From assembly GCF_019243775.1 (NCBI RefSeq), contig NZ_CP069157.1:62001-126000 (forward strand): a stretch of 64,000 nt of DNA. Reading direction: 5' to 3'. The stretch's first letter is position 1. The number at the start of each line of letters is the position of its first letter. This document shows positions 31,770-40,518 of the stretch, in pieces. The notes below the pieces were generated by a model. That model was not told the origin of the DNA and did no database searches. It saw nothing but the letters and a program-made list of their open reading frames with translations. Position numbers and translations under genes: made by a program. The DNA comes from Morganella morganii. Lineage in GTDB: Bacteria > Pseudomonadota > Gammaproteobacteria > Enterobacterales > Enterobacteriaceae.

Positions 31770-33646
31770 GTACAGGTTATGCATCGGCAGCGGAAATGCG
31801 CCGGGATGTCTCTGTGCTGCTGCGTCCGCCGCGCCGGATGCCGGTGGCGGAGGCCGTTAAAAAATACATGCGGGTGCCGATGGGCGGCGGCAGTGCGGTG
31901 CAGTGGGAAGACACCCTGACGCCGTACATTATTGAGCCTATGAACTGCCTGACATCCCGGAAATATGATGCGGTGATCTTTGTCGGTCCGGCGCGTACCG
32001 GTAAAACCGTGGGGCTTATCGACGGCTGGATTGTCTACACGATAGTCTGTGATCCGGCTGATTTTCTGCTGATTCAGATGACGGAAGAAAAAGCCCGTGA
32101 GCATTCGAAAAAGCGCCTCGACCGGACATTCCGTGCGAGTCCGGAAGTAGCTAAACGGCTGAGCCCGCGCACCAATGACAATAACGTGCATGACAAAACA
32201 TTCCGCGCCGGTAACTACCTGAAAATCGGCTGGCCGTCCGTCAATATCATGTCCTCATCGGATTACCGGTTTGTGGCACTGACGGACTATGACCGGTTTC
32301 CGGAAGATATCGACGGCGAGGGGGATGCATTCTCTCTGGCATCAAAACGTACCACAACATTTATGTCCGCCGGGATGACGCTGGTGGAAAGTTCACCCGG
32401 ACGGGAAATTACTGATCAGAAATGGACGCCGTCATCACCCCATGAAGCACCGCCGACCACCGGTATTTTATCGCTGTACAACCGTGGCGACAGGCAGCGC
32501 TGGTACTGGCCGTGTCCGCACTGCGGAGAATACTTTCAGCCGGTGTTTGATGCGGTGGCCGGTTACCGGGATGACCCGGATCCGGTGACAGCCAGTGAGG
32601 CGGCTTATATTGAGTGCCCGCACTGCACCGGACACATTTCCGGCAGCGAAAAGCGGAAGCTGAATAATCGCGGTGTCTGGCTGAAAGACGGCCAGGATAT
32701 TGACCGGTACGGCAACATTACCGGCGATGCCCGCCGCTCCCGTATCGCGTCATTCTGGATGGAGGGACCGGCTGCCGCCTATCAGACGCTGTCCCAGCTC
32801 GTTTATAAATATCTCACCGCCGAACAGGAATATGAGCTCACCCTGAGCGAAGAAACCCTGAAAACGGTGATCAATACGGACTGGGGGCTGCCGTACCGGC
32901 CGAAACATACTCAGGATCAGCGCAGGGCAGAAGAACTGCTGGCGCGGGCTGAGGATCTCGGGATCCGCTGTGTGCCGGAAGGTGTCCGCTTTCTGGTGGC
33001 AACCGTCGACGTGCAGGCCGGGAAAAACCGCCGGTTTGTGGTTCAGGTCACCGGCTACGGTGAAAAAGGTGAACGCTGGATTGTGGACAGGTTTGATATC
33101 ACCCAATCCCTGCGGACGGACGGCAACGGCGAGTGTGTCCGTATTCATCCCGGTGCCTATCCGGAGGACTGGAAGCTGCTGATAACAGATGTGCTGGATA
33201 AAACATATCCGTTGTCCGGACATCCGGCGATCAGAATGCCCGTCATGATGCTGGGGGTGGATACCGGCGGTGAAAGCGGTGTTACTGATAACGCGTATGC
33301 TTTCTGGCGGCAGTGCCGCCGTGACGGCATCAGCCGCAAAGTGTTTCTGTTCAAGGGGGGCAGCTGTACCGGCGCAAAACTGATCACCAAATCCTATCCG
33401 GATAACACCGGACGCTCTGACCGGCAGGCGAAAGCCGCCGGGGATGTGCCGTTATATCTGCTGCAGACTGACAACCTGAAAGACCGGGTGGCTGCTGCAC
33501 TGAGCCGTGATATGCCGGGCCCGAATTATGTGCATTTTCCGGACTGGCTGGATGACTCTTTCTATGACGAACTGACCTATGAGGAGCGGCTGACCAGCGG
33601 TAAATGGGAAAAGCCCGGCGGGGCGCAAACGAAGCCTTTGACCTGA
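31766..33646 (+). CDS. Terminase large subunit (GpA-like), frameshifted near the C-terminus
   Basis: 626 codons of the packaging ATPase/nuclease. Walker A-like GPARTGKT lies at about residues 74-81, a zinc-like CPHCGEYF/CPHC pair in the middle, and DVQAGKNRR and DTGGESG segments of the nuclease domain follow. At 33614-33618 the frame changes: this frame reads KWEKPGGAQTKPLT and stops, while the missing end (GANEAFDLMVYAHAL) continues in the next frame. One missing C or G would restore a full GpA. Packaging would be lost if the shift is real. Confidence 0.88.
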   Translation: MSTGYASAAEMRRDVSVLLRPPRRMPVAEAVKKYMRVPMGGGSAVQWEDTLTPYIIEPMNCLTSRKYDAVIFVGPARTGKTVGLIDGWIVYTIVCDPADFLLIQMTEEKAREHSKKRLDRTFRASPEVAKRLSPRTNDNNVHDKTFRAGNYLKIGWPSVNIMSSSDYRFVALTDYDRFPEDIDGEGDAFSLASKRTTTFMSAGMTLVESSPGREITDQKWTPSSPHEAPPTTGILSLYNRGDRQRWYWPCPHCGEYFQPVFDAVAGYRDDPDPVTASEAAYIECPHCTGHISGSEKRKLNNRGVWLKDGQDIDRYGNITGDARRSRIASFWMEGPAAAYQTLSQLVYKYLTAEQEYELTLSEETLKTVINTDWGLPYRPKHTQDQRRAEELLARAEDLGIRCVPEGVRFLVATVDVQAGKNRRFVVQVTGYGEKGERWIVDRFDITQSLRTDGNGECVRIHPGAYPEDWKLLITDVLDKTYPLSGHPAIRMPVMMLGVDTGGESGVTDNAYAFWRQCRRDGISRKVFLFKGGSCTGAKLITKSYPDNTGRSDRQAKAAGDVPLYLLQTDNLKDRVAAALSRDMPGPNYVHFPDWLDDSFYDELTYEERLTSGKWEKPGGAQTKPLT

Positions 33647-33879
33647 TGGTGTACGCCCATGCACTGGTGATCATAAAGGGGTACGAGAAAATCAAATGGG
33701 ATAAACCGCCGCCCTGGGCACGGTTACCCGATATTCCTGTTATTCCGCCTGAAAACACTGACTCCCCCGACAATATCACCCTTATTTCAACAACCGGATC
33801 CACGAAACCGAAGAAACCGAAAAAACGGAAAGCATCGGCGTGGGCCCCTGTTTCATCATCCGGAGGTGGCTGGATATGA
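33616..33879 (+). pseudogene. Terminase large subunit, displaced C-terminal part
   Basis: Continuation of GpA in another frame, beginning RRGANEAFDLMVYAHALVI and including KIKWDKPPPWARL, then a Lys/Pro-rich end. It has no ribosome-binding site of its own. It directly abuts the gpW start. Confidence 0.85.
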
Positions 33880-34094
33880 CCATAGAAGAGATTGACGACA
33901 TGATCCGGCAGTACGCGGAAGCGGAACGCGCTGTATTGCAGGGCAGAAGCATCACGATGAACGGTCAGAGCATGTCGATGGAAAGCCTGAGCGAAATCCG
34001 CAAAGGGCGGGAATACTGGGAGCGCCGCCGCAGCGGTTTGTTATCGTCCCGCTCCGGCAGGCCGGGTTATAAACTGGCGAGGTTTCCGCGATGA
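33876..34094 (+). CDS. Head-tail joining protein, gpW family
   Basis: 72 residues from ATG 33876, with GGAGGT eight bases before it. Helical N-terminus (IEEIDDMIRQYAEAERAVLQ), the GRSITMNGQSMSMESLSEIR hairpin and YWERRRSGLL fit gpW, which joins the filled head to the tail connector. ATGA overlaps on both sides. Confidence 0.82.
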   Translation: MTIEEIDDMIRQYAEAERAVLQGRSITMNGQSMSMESLSEIRKGREYWERRRSGLLSSRSGRPGYKLARFPR

Positions 34095-35566
34095 AGCTGA
34101 TCGACAGTGCTATCGGCCTGATTGCGCCGGGCTGGCAGGCGTCCCGGATGCGGTCCCGCCTGCAGATAAAAGCCTATGAGGCCGCGATGCCGACCCGTAC
34201 CCACCGCGCGCGGCGGGAATCCCGTAACGCGAATCAGCTGGTGAAATCCGGCGGCCGGTCACTGCGCGAGCAGGCCCGGTTTCTGGATGACAACCACGAC
34301 CTTGTGATCGGTCTGCTGGATAAGCTGGAAGAGCGGGTGATTGGTGCGAAAGGCATTATTGTTGAGCCGCAGCCGCTGCTGCGCGGCGGTGAACTGGCAG
34401 ATGATCTGGCAAAACAGATCCGTGCGGCCTGGTCGGAATGGTCTGTCAGTCCGGATGTGACCGGTCAGTATACCCGTCCGGTACTTGAACGGCTGATGGC
34501 GCGTACCTGGCTGCGTGACGGAGAGGTATTCGGTCAGATGGTGTCCGGACGGGCCAAAGGTCTGAGGCGGGAAAACGGGGTGCATTTCTGGATTGAGGCG
34601 CTGGAGCCGGACTTTGTGCCGCTGAATCTGGATGTGCCGGGCAGCAATATCTGCCAGGGTGTGAAACTCAATGAGTGGGGGCGGCCTGTCAGTTACAACG
34701 TGTATAAAAATATGCCGTCAGCCCTGTACCGGTCGCAGGATCTGAAAACCATCGACGCTGAAAACATGCTGCACCTGAAGTTTACCCGCCGCCTGCATCA
34801 GCTGCGCGGGCACAGTCTGTTGTCCGGTATTCTGATCCGCCTGAGTGCCCTGAAAGATTATGAGGACGCGGAACTCACCGCTGCCCGTATCGCTGCATCA
34901 CTCGGGATGTACATCAAAAAAGGGGATATCTATAACGGCGATGATGCATCAGAGGACAGGGAACTGAACATCGAGCCGGGCATTATCTTCGATGAACTGG
35001 CACCCGGTGAGGATATCGGCATGGTCAAATCTGACCGCCCGAACCCGAACCTGCAATCCTTCCGTAATGGTCAGCTGCGTGCAGTAGCCGCCGGCAGCCG
35101 CGGCAGTTATTCCAGTATTTCACGTGATTATGACGGCACTTACAGCGCCCAGCGCCAGGAGCTGGTGGAGTCTTTTGAGGGCTACGGCATTTTACAGGAT
35201 GCGTTTGTGGCCGCAGTGACCCGCCCGATGTACCGCAGCTGGCTGACAATGGCCGTGGCGGAGGGGGTGATTGATGTACCGCCGGATGTTGATCCCGCTT
35301 CTTTAATGAATGCGGTTTACAGCGGCCCGGTGATGCCGTGGATTGACCCGCTGAAAGAGGCCAAAGCCTGGCAGGTGCTGCTGCGCGGCGGCGGGGCAAC
35401 CGAAGGGGAATGGGTTCGGGCCAGAGGCTCCAGCCCTGCTGATACAAAACGCCGCCGTAAAGCGGAAATTGATGAAAACAGAAAGCTGGGGCTGGTGTTT
35501 GACACCGATCCGGCGAATGACAAAGGAACACCTGACGATGCCAAATCCCGGGACGATGACGAGTAA
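34091..35566 (+). CDS. Portal protein (lambda B-like)
   Basis: 491 residues of the lambda-type portal family, the dodecameric ring through which DNA enters the head. Features include the basic start YEAAMPTRTHRARRESRNAN, DNHDLVIGLLDKLEERVIG and GSYSSISRDYDGTYSAQRQE. Intact. It overlaps the protease/capsid gene. Confidence 0.92.
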   Translation: MKLIDSAIGLIAPGWQASRMRSRLQIKAYEAAMPTRTHRARRESRNANQLVKSGGRSLREQARFLDDNHDLVIGLLDKLEERVIGAKGIIVEPQPLLRGGELADDLAKQIRAAWSEWSVSPDVTGQYTRPVLERLMARTWLRDGEVFGQMVSGRAKGLRRENGVHFWIEALEPDFVPLNLDVPGSNICQGVKLNEWGRPVSYNVYKNMPSALYRSQDLKTIDAENMLHLKFTRRLHQLRGHSLLSGILIRLSALKDYEDAELTAARIAASLGMYIKKGDIYNGDDASEDRELNIEPGIIFDELAPGEDIGMVKSDRPNPNLQSFRNGQLRAVAAGSRGSYSSISRDYDGTYSAQRQELVESFEGYGILQDAFVAAVTRPMYRSWLTMAVAEGVIDVPPDVDPASLMNAVYSGPVMPWIDPLKEAKAWQVLLRGGGATEGEWVRARGSSPADTKRRRKAEIDENRKLGLVFDTDPANDKGTPDDAKSRDDDE

Positions 35567-37574
35567 CCCGAAAGCATCCGCACCGGTTAAAAGCTGGTTC
35601 CGCATGAAAGCCGCGGCGGATACCCAATCGGCGGACATTTATATCTATGACGAGATCGGCGGCTGGGGGATCTCGGCAAAGCAGTTTTCAAAAGAGCTGC
35701 TGGCGCTGGGGGATGTCAGTCAGATTAACCTGCATATTCACTCCCCCGGCGGCGAAGTGTTTGACGGGATCGCCATTTATAACCAGCTGAAAGGCCATGA
35801 TGCAAAGATCACCGTTTATATCGACGGGCTGGCGGCCTCAATGGCCTCTGTTATTGCCATGGTCGGTGACACTGTGATTATGCCGGAAAACGCCATGATG
35901 ATGATCCACAAACCGTGGGGAATTGCCTGGGGGGATGCGGATGAAATGCGGGATTACGCCGACCTGCTGGATAAGCTGGAAAATGTGCTGATCCCGGCGT
36001 ATGTCGCCAAAACCGGCAAAACGGCGGAAGAGATTGCCGCCATGTTAGAAGAGGAAACCTGGATGAACGGCGATGAATGTCTGTCACACGGGTTTGCTGA
36101 TCAGCTTACTGACCCGGTACAGGCGATGGCCTGTATCACATCCAAACGTATCGAGGACTTTACTGCTATGCCACAGGCTATTAAAAACCAGGTATCACCG
36201 AAAAATACCGCTCAGACCACACCGGTTTCCGTGCCGGACCCGGTACCGGTGACGCAGCCCGCCGCAACCGTGACTCAGCCTCAGCCGGTCGCGCAGCCGG
36301 ATAATGCAGATGTACAGAATCAGATCCGCGCTCAGGAACAAGCCCGTCTGAACGGCATTAAGGACTTGTTCGCCATGTTCGGCGGCAAACATAATGATCT
36401 GATGGTGGATTGCGTGACTGACACGCAGTGCTCACTGGAAGACGCCCGTGCGAAACTGCTGGAAAAACTGGGGGCAGAATCCACACCAAGCAACAAAAAT
36501 AATGCTCATATCTACGCAGGTAACGGTAATTTCACCGGTGACGGCATCCGTGCATCGGTCATGACCCGTGCCGGGCACGAAGAAGCACAGCCGGATAACC
36601 CGTATAACAGCATGACACTGCGTGAACTGGCGCGTATGTCGCTGACGGAGCGCGGTATTGGTATCAGCACCCTGAACCCGATGCAGATGGTCGCTGCGGC
36701 ATTCACACACAGCACTTCGGATTTCGGCAATATCCTGATGGATGTGGCTTATAAATCCCTGCTGACGGGCTGGGAAGAGGCGGAAGAAACCTATGATAAG
36801 TGGACGAAGAAAGGTCAGCTCAGCGACTTTAAAACCGCTCACCGTGTCGGCCTCGGTGGTTTTCCGTCACTGCGTCAGGTGCGCGAAGGGGCAGAATATA
36901 AATACGTCACCACAGGTGACAAGGGGCAGACCATTGCGCTGGCAACGTACGGGGAACTGTTCAGTATCACCCGCCAGGCCATCATCAACGATGATATGAA
37001 TGCGCTGACCGATATCCCGAACAAACTCGGCCGGGCCGCAAAAGCCACCATTGGTGACCTGGTGTATGCCGTGCTGACAGATAACGGGAAACTGAGTGAC
37101 GGCAAAGCCCTGTTCAGTGCTGATCATAAAAATACGCTGTCCGGCGGCATGGATGTGGAAACCATCAGCAAAGGCCGCACGCTGATGCGCCAGCAGAAAG
37201 AGGGCGAACGTACGCTGAATATCCGCCCGGCCTTTATGCTGGTACCGGCGGCACTGGAAACACACGCACTTCAGGTTGTCGGTTCCGGCAGCGTGAAAGG
37301 GGCGGATGTGAATGCCAATATCATTAACCCGATCCGCAATATTGCGGAAATTATCACTGAGCCGCGTCTGGACGATAACAGTGAAAAAGACTGGTACATG
37401 GCTGCTTCTCAGGGCAGTGACACCATTGAAGTTGCCTACCTGAACGGTATCGATACCCCGTACATCGATCAGCAGGAAGGGTTCACCTCCGACGGCGTGA
37501 CCACGAAAATCCGTATTGATGCCGGCGTGGCACCGCTGGATTATCGCGGAATGATCCAGGTGAAAGGCCGGTAA
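35538..37574 (+). CDS. Prohead protease and major capsid protein fusion
   Basis: 678 residues from ATG 35538. Residues 20-210 are a ClpP-like protease (INLHIHSPGGEVFDGIAIYN; nucleophile Ser in GLAASMASVIAM; His in MMMIHKPWG). A Pro/Thr/Gln-rich linker (TTPVSVPDPVPVTQPAATVT) and a helical scaffold-like section follow, and the last 330 residues are a Mu/GpT-type capsid (GELFSITRQAIINDDMNALT). Such fusions are known in phages; the protease should cut capsid free during prohead maturation. Confidence 0.9.
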   Translation: MPNPGTMTSNPKASAPVKSWFRMKAAADTQSADIYIYDEIGGWGISAKQFSKELLALGDVSQINLHIHSPGGEVFDGIAIYNQLKGHDAKITVYIDGLAASMASVIAMVGDTVIMPENAMMMIHKPWGIAWGDADEMRDYADLLDKLENVLIPAYVAKTGKTAEEIAAMLEEETWMNGDECLSHGFADQLTDPVQAMACITSKRIEDFTAMPQAIKNQVSPKNTAQTTPVSVPDPVPVTQPAATVTQPQPVAQPDNADVQNQIRAQEQARLNGIKDLFAMFGGKHNDLMVDCVTDTQCSLEDARAKLLEKLGAESTPSNKNNAHIYAGNGNFTGDGIRASVMTRAGHEEAQPDNPYNSMTLRELARMSLTERGIGISTLNPMQMVAAAFTHSTSDFGNILMDVAYKSLLTGWEEAEETYDKWTKKGQLSDFKTAHRVGLGGFPSLRQVREGAEYKYVTTGDKGQTIALATYGELFSITRQAIINDDMNALTDIPNKLGRAAKATIGDLVYAVLTDNGKLSDGKALFSADHKNTLSGGMDVETISKGRTLMRQQKEGERTLNIRPAFMLVPAALETHALQVVGSGSVKGADVNANIINPIRNIAEIITEPRLDDNSEKDWYMAASQGSDTIEVAYLNGIDTPYIDQQEGFTSDGVTTKIRIDAGVAPLDYRGMIQVKGR

Positions 37575-37630
37575 TCCGGCTGAGAATCACATCATGAACG
37601 CCCGTGAGGGCTTTTTTTATACCTGAAATC

Positions 37631-37659
37631 CGGCACCTGCGGGTGCCGCGGAGACGATT
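37631..37659 (+). promoter_or_regulatory. Hairpin and leader before the DUF2190 gene
   Basis: CGGCACC (37631-37637) pairs with GGTGCCG (37642-37648) with loop TGCG, then CGGAGACGATT and the ATG. Similar design to the early intercistronic leaders, but the loop differs. Confidence 0.45.
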
Positions 37660-38001
37660 ATGGCTAAGAATTATCAGCAGCAGGGAATGACCATCGCGAT
37701 TGTTAACAGCGGAACCAAATCCGTTACCAGCGGTTCACTGGTACAGGTTGGCTCACTGGCCGCGGTGGCAATTACAGACATTGCCGCCGGTGCAACCGGT
37801 GACGGATTTGCCGAAGGGGTTTTCCGGCTGCCTAAAAAAAACGGGCTGGTGCTTAAAGCGGGGGCGGCGGCTTCCGTTAAAGACGGTCAGTTGGTGGATA
37901 CCGGCGGCGTGGTGATCGGCGTAGCCTGGGAGGATGCGGCTGCCGGTGACGCAGATGCCGCTGTGAAGATTAACGTCTTCCCGCCGGCGGCACAGGGATA
38001 A
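37660..38001 (+). CDS. DUF2190 capsid-associated protein
   Basis: 113 residues, Ala/Gly/Val-rich. MAKNYQQQGMTIAIVNSGTK, a GSLVQVGSLAAVAI strand and the KINVFPPAA end fit DUF2190, small head-decoration-like proteins encoded after the capsid. A short hairpin with a T run at about 37600-37620 separates it from the capsid gene. Confidence 0.82.
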   Translation: MAKNYQQQGMTIAIVNSGTKSVTSGSLVQVGSLAAVAITDIAAGATGDGFAEGVFRLPKKNGLVLKAGAAASVKDGQLVDTGGVVIGVAWEDAAAGDADAAVKINVFPPAAQG

Positions 38002-38005
38002 CGCT

Positions 38006-38284
38006 ATGACCCCGTTTCAGCAGATGAAGTCCCGGATGGATGCACTGACAGCGGAAAAAATGGGGGAAGTCATTTATCTGAATGATCAGCCTGTCTGTGC
38101 TGTTGAGTTTCATTTTCTTCCGGAAATGGGACCGGTCAGCGGTGACGGGGTCAGTTATGTGATTTTCACACCGGGGGTCACGCCGCGCCGGAAAGATCGG
38201 ATTGTTACCGGCATCACTGAGTTCATCATCACCAGAGTACAGCGCTATAACGGTAAACCCCATATTTTTATCGAGAGTGAATAA
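38006..38284 (+). CDS. Head-tail joining protein, FII-like
   Basis: 92 residues. Placed between capsid and tail genes where lambda has FII. The beta-rich sequence (GVSYVIFTPGVTPRRKDRIV, GITEFIITRVQRYNGKPHIF) suits a connector protein. Annotated elsewhere in such prophages as an ATP-binding sugar-transporter-like protein, probably wrongly. Confidence 0.65.
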   Translation: MTPFQQMKSRMDALTAEKMGEVIYLNDQPVCAVEFHFLPEMGPVSGDGVSYVIFTPGVTPRRKDRIVTGITEFIITRVQRYNGKPHIFIESE

Positions 38285-38285
38285 T

Positions 38286-38849
38286 ATGGATGGTATTCAG
38301 CAGGCGATTAATAACCTGAACACAATCAGCGGCACGGCGGTACCGGTCGCCACAGCTCAGGCCGTAAACCGGGTTGCAGTCCGTGCGATAGGGCGCAGTG
38401 TCAAAAGGGTATCAGGCGAAACGCAACTGCAGCAGAAGCTGATCCGTCAGCGTGTCCGTCTGCGCAGGGCAAGCAGTAAACAGTCTGTGCCCCGTGCGCG
38501 GTTACTTGTGAACAGAGGTAATCTCCCGGCCATTGCACTCGGCACAGCTAAGGTTCAGTTGTCACGCAAACGGCGTGATAAACACGGACGCGGCAGTGTA
38601 CTGAAAATCGGGCGGTTTAAGTTTGAGGATGCGTTTATTCAGCAACTGGCAAACGGTCGCTGGCATGTTATGCAGCGCACCGGTAACTCACGTTATCCGA
38701 TTGATGTGGTGAAGATCCCCCTGGTAACCCCGCTGACACAGGCATTTACGGATGAAACAGAATCACTTCTTAAATCCGATATGCCGAAAGAACTCGGGCA
38801 GGCACTGAAAAATCAGCTCCGGCTGTATATCAAAGCGAGGCTCCCCTGA
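38286..38849 (+). CDS. Minor tail protein Z
   Basis: 187 residues from ATG 38286. GpZ family features are the Ala/Arg-rich start (AQAVNRVAVRAIGRSVKRVS), the basic KLIRQRVRLRRAS stretch and PLTQAFTDETESLL. Needed for tail completion in lambda. Its stop overlaps the U start. Confidence 0.85.
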   Translation: MDGIQQAINNLNTISGTAVPVATAQAVNRVAVRAIGRSVKRVSGETQLQQKLIRQRVRLRRASSKQSVPRARLLVNRGNLPAIALGTAKVQLSRKRRDKHGRGSVLKIGRFKFEDAFIQQLANGRWHVMQRTGNSRYPIDVVKIPLVTPLTQAFTDETESLLKSDMPKELGQALKNQLRLYIKARLP

Positions 38850-39247
38850 TGCATAAACATTCCGCTATCCGGCTGACGGTGGCTGATGCCCTGCGGGCAC
38901 ACCTCGGGGAAACTCAGGTATATGACGGTCGCCCGGTATTTCTTGAGGAGTCTGAACTCCCGGTTGTCGCGGTGTATCTCACTGACGCTTCGCCGACGGA
39001 TGATGTTGTGGATGAAGACCAGTGGCAGGCCGTTCTGCATATTGAGGTTTTCCTGAAAGCGAGTAATCCGGACTCAAAACTGGACGAATGGATGGAAGAC
39101 AAAATTTATCCCGCCATGCAATCCGTACCGGCACTGGCCGGACTTATCGAAACCATGTCAGCGGCAGGCTACGACTATCAGCGCGATGATGAAATGTGCC
39201 TGTGGGGCTCAGCCGATCTGACATATCACCTGACGTATTCAATGTAA
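38849..39247 (+). CDS. Minor tail protein U
   Basis: 132 residues: ADALRAHLGETQVYDGRPVF, PVVAVYLTD, LHIEVFLKAS and DYQRDDEMCLWGSADLTYHL fit lambda gpU, the hexameric tail terminator that sets tail length and joins the head. Confidence 0.88.
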   Translation: MHKHSAIRLTVADALRAHLGETQVYDGRPVFLEESELPVVAVYLTDASPTDDVVDEDQWQAVLHIEVFLKASNPDSKLDEWMEDKIYPAMQSVPALAGLIETMSAAGYDYQRDDEMCLWGSADLTYHLTYSM

Positions 39248-39256
39248 GGAAAAATT

Positions 39257-39784
39257 ATGCCTTTACCTCCTAATCCGCTGGCTCCTGTCAAAGGCGCCGG
39301 CACAACGCTGTGGATTTATACCGGCAAAGACGACCCGACCAAAAACCCGCTGGCAGACGAAGGCTGGACGCGCCTGGCGAAAATCAAAGAGCTTCAGCCG
39401 GGTGAAATCAGCGCTGACAGTTACGACGATACCTATCTGGATGATGAGGACGCCGACTGGAAAGCAACCGCTCAGGGTGAAAAGTCAGCCGGTGAAGCCA
39501 ATATCACGCTGGCCTGGAAACCCGGCGAGCAGGGACAGAAAGACCTGGTCAGCTGGTTTGATACCGGTGATGTCCGTTATTACAAAATCCGCTATCCGAA
39601 CGGCGCGGTTGATCTGTTCAAAGGATGGGTCAGCAGCCTGGGTAAATCGGTACCGGCAAAAGAGGTGATCACCCGTACCATCAAAATCACCAACTCCGGC
39701 CGCCCGGCACTGGCGGAAGAAATGAAACCGGCTGAAGGTGAAACCCGTTCAGTACCAAAAAGTAAAGAGACATCAGGAGAATAA
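39257..39784 (+). CDS. Major tail protein V (tube)
   Basis: 175 residues, the tail tube subunit. [20 protein letters not shown], then [20 protein letters not shown] and [20 protein letters not shown], are typical of the lambda V type. Lacks the Ig-like C-terminal domain found in lambda gpV; the end is short and charged. Confidence 0.88.
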   Translation: MPLPPNPLAPVKGAGTTLWIYTGKDDPTKNPLADEGWTRLAKIKELQPGEISADSYDDTYLDDEDADWKATAQGEKSAGEANITLAWKPGEQGQKDLVSWFDTGDVRYYKIRYPNGAVDLFKGWVSSLGKSVPAKEVITRTIKITNSGRPALAEEMKPAEGETRSVPKSKETSGE

Positions 39785-39787
39785 CGA

Positions 39788-40186
39788 ATGAACTTTCTGC
39801 AACAGAAGGAATTTACGTATAACGGCGAATCACTGATGCTGAGCGAGTTGTCAGCCCTGCAACGTGTGGAATATTTCGATCACCTGGTGACACAGACCGA
39901 AAAAGAAGCGCCGGCAGAGGATGTGCAGAGCCTGAAACGCACTGCTGTTTATGTGCGTATGAATATCGAATCAAACGCGTTTCTGGTAGCACGCTCTCTG
40001 TTCAATGTGGGTAATACAGCGGGTAAACAGGTTGATGAGATCCGCGCTGATATTCTCAGCACCTGGCCGCCGGTCGCGCTGGAGCAGGCGGCAAAACTGG
40101 TACTTGAACTCAGTGATATGCAGGTCAAAACCACAGACGGTGAAAGTGCTGAACCGGTCGCAGATCCGGAACCGGCAGAAAAGTAA
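39788..40186 (+). CDS. Tail assembly chaperone G
   Basis: 132 residues. MNFLQQKEFTYNGESLMLSE and YFDHLVTQTEKEAP, then RSLFNVGNTAGKQVDEIRAD, are of the lambda G family, which with GT guides tape-measure assembly. It ends in an acidic tail and a stop at 40184. A second frame continues (see next entry). Confidence 0.85.
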   Translation: MNFLQQKEFTYNGESLMLSELSALQRVEYFDHLVTQTEKEAPAEDVQSLKRTAVYVRMNIESNAFLVARSLFNVGNTAGKQVDEIRADILSTWPPVALEQAAKLVLELSDMQVKTTDGESAEPVADPEPAEK

Positions 40187-40518
40187 TCGCCCGTGAGCGT
40201 CAGTTTATCCTGCGCCTCGCTCATGAATTTAAACGGGCGGACTGGCGCAGGATGCTGGCGGATATGACGGCAACAGAGCTGGGGGACTGGTACACCTATT
40301 TCGGGGTAACGCCATTCACCCATCAGCTGATTGATCTGGAGTTCGCCGCACTCAGTAACACCGTGGTGTCGCTGGTGGGCGGCAGCAAAGACCTGTCGCT
40401 GAATGATTTTCTGTTACTGAAACACAGCGAAGAAACCGGTGAGACTGACGACTCACTGTTAATGACAGCAGGCGAGGGGATCGCCGGGGGAGTACGTTAT
40501 GAGCCAGCAGATAGCTGA
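40180..40518 (+). CDS. T part of the GT frameshift product
   Basis: The minus-1 frame relative to G is open from the end of G to 40518 and encodes about 112 residues (KVIARERQFILRLAHEFKRA, then DWRRMLADMTATELGDWYTY), matching the T module of lambda. It has no start codon of its own near the front. The A-rich GAAAAG at 40178-40183 is the probable slip site. It overlaps the tape measure start. Confidence 0.75.
   Translation, partial: KVIARERQFILRLAHEFKRADWRRMLADMTATELGDWYTYFGVTPFTHQLIDLEFAALSNTVVSLVGGSKDLSLNDFLLLKHSEETGETDDSLLMTAGEGIAGGVRYEPADS

Noticed and set aside
39788-40518. G/T frame change as another decay mutation
   Set aside because: Unlike the three homopolymer shifts, this minus-1 change between G and T is the normal programmed frameshift of lambda-like tail chaperones.
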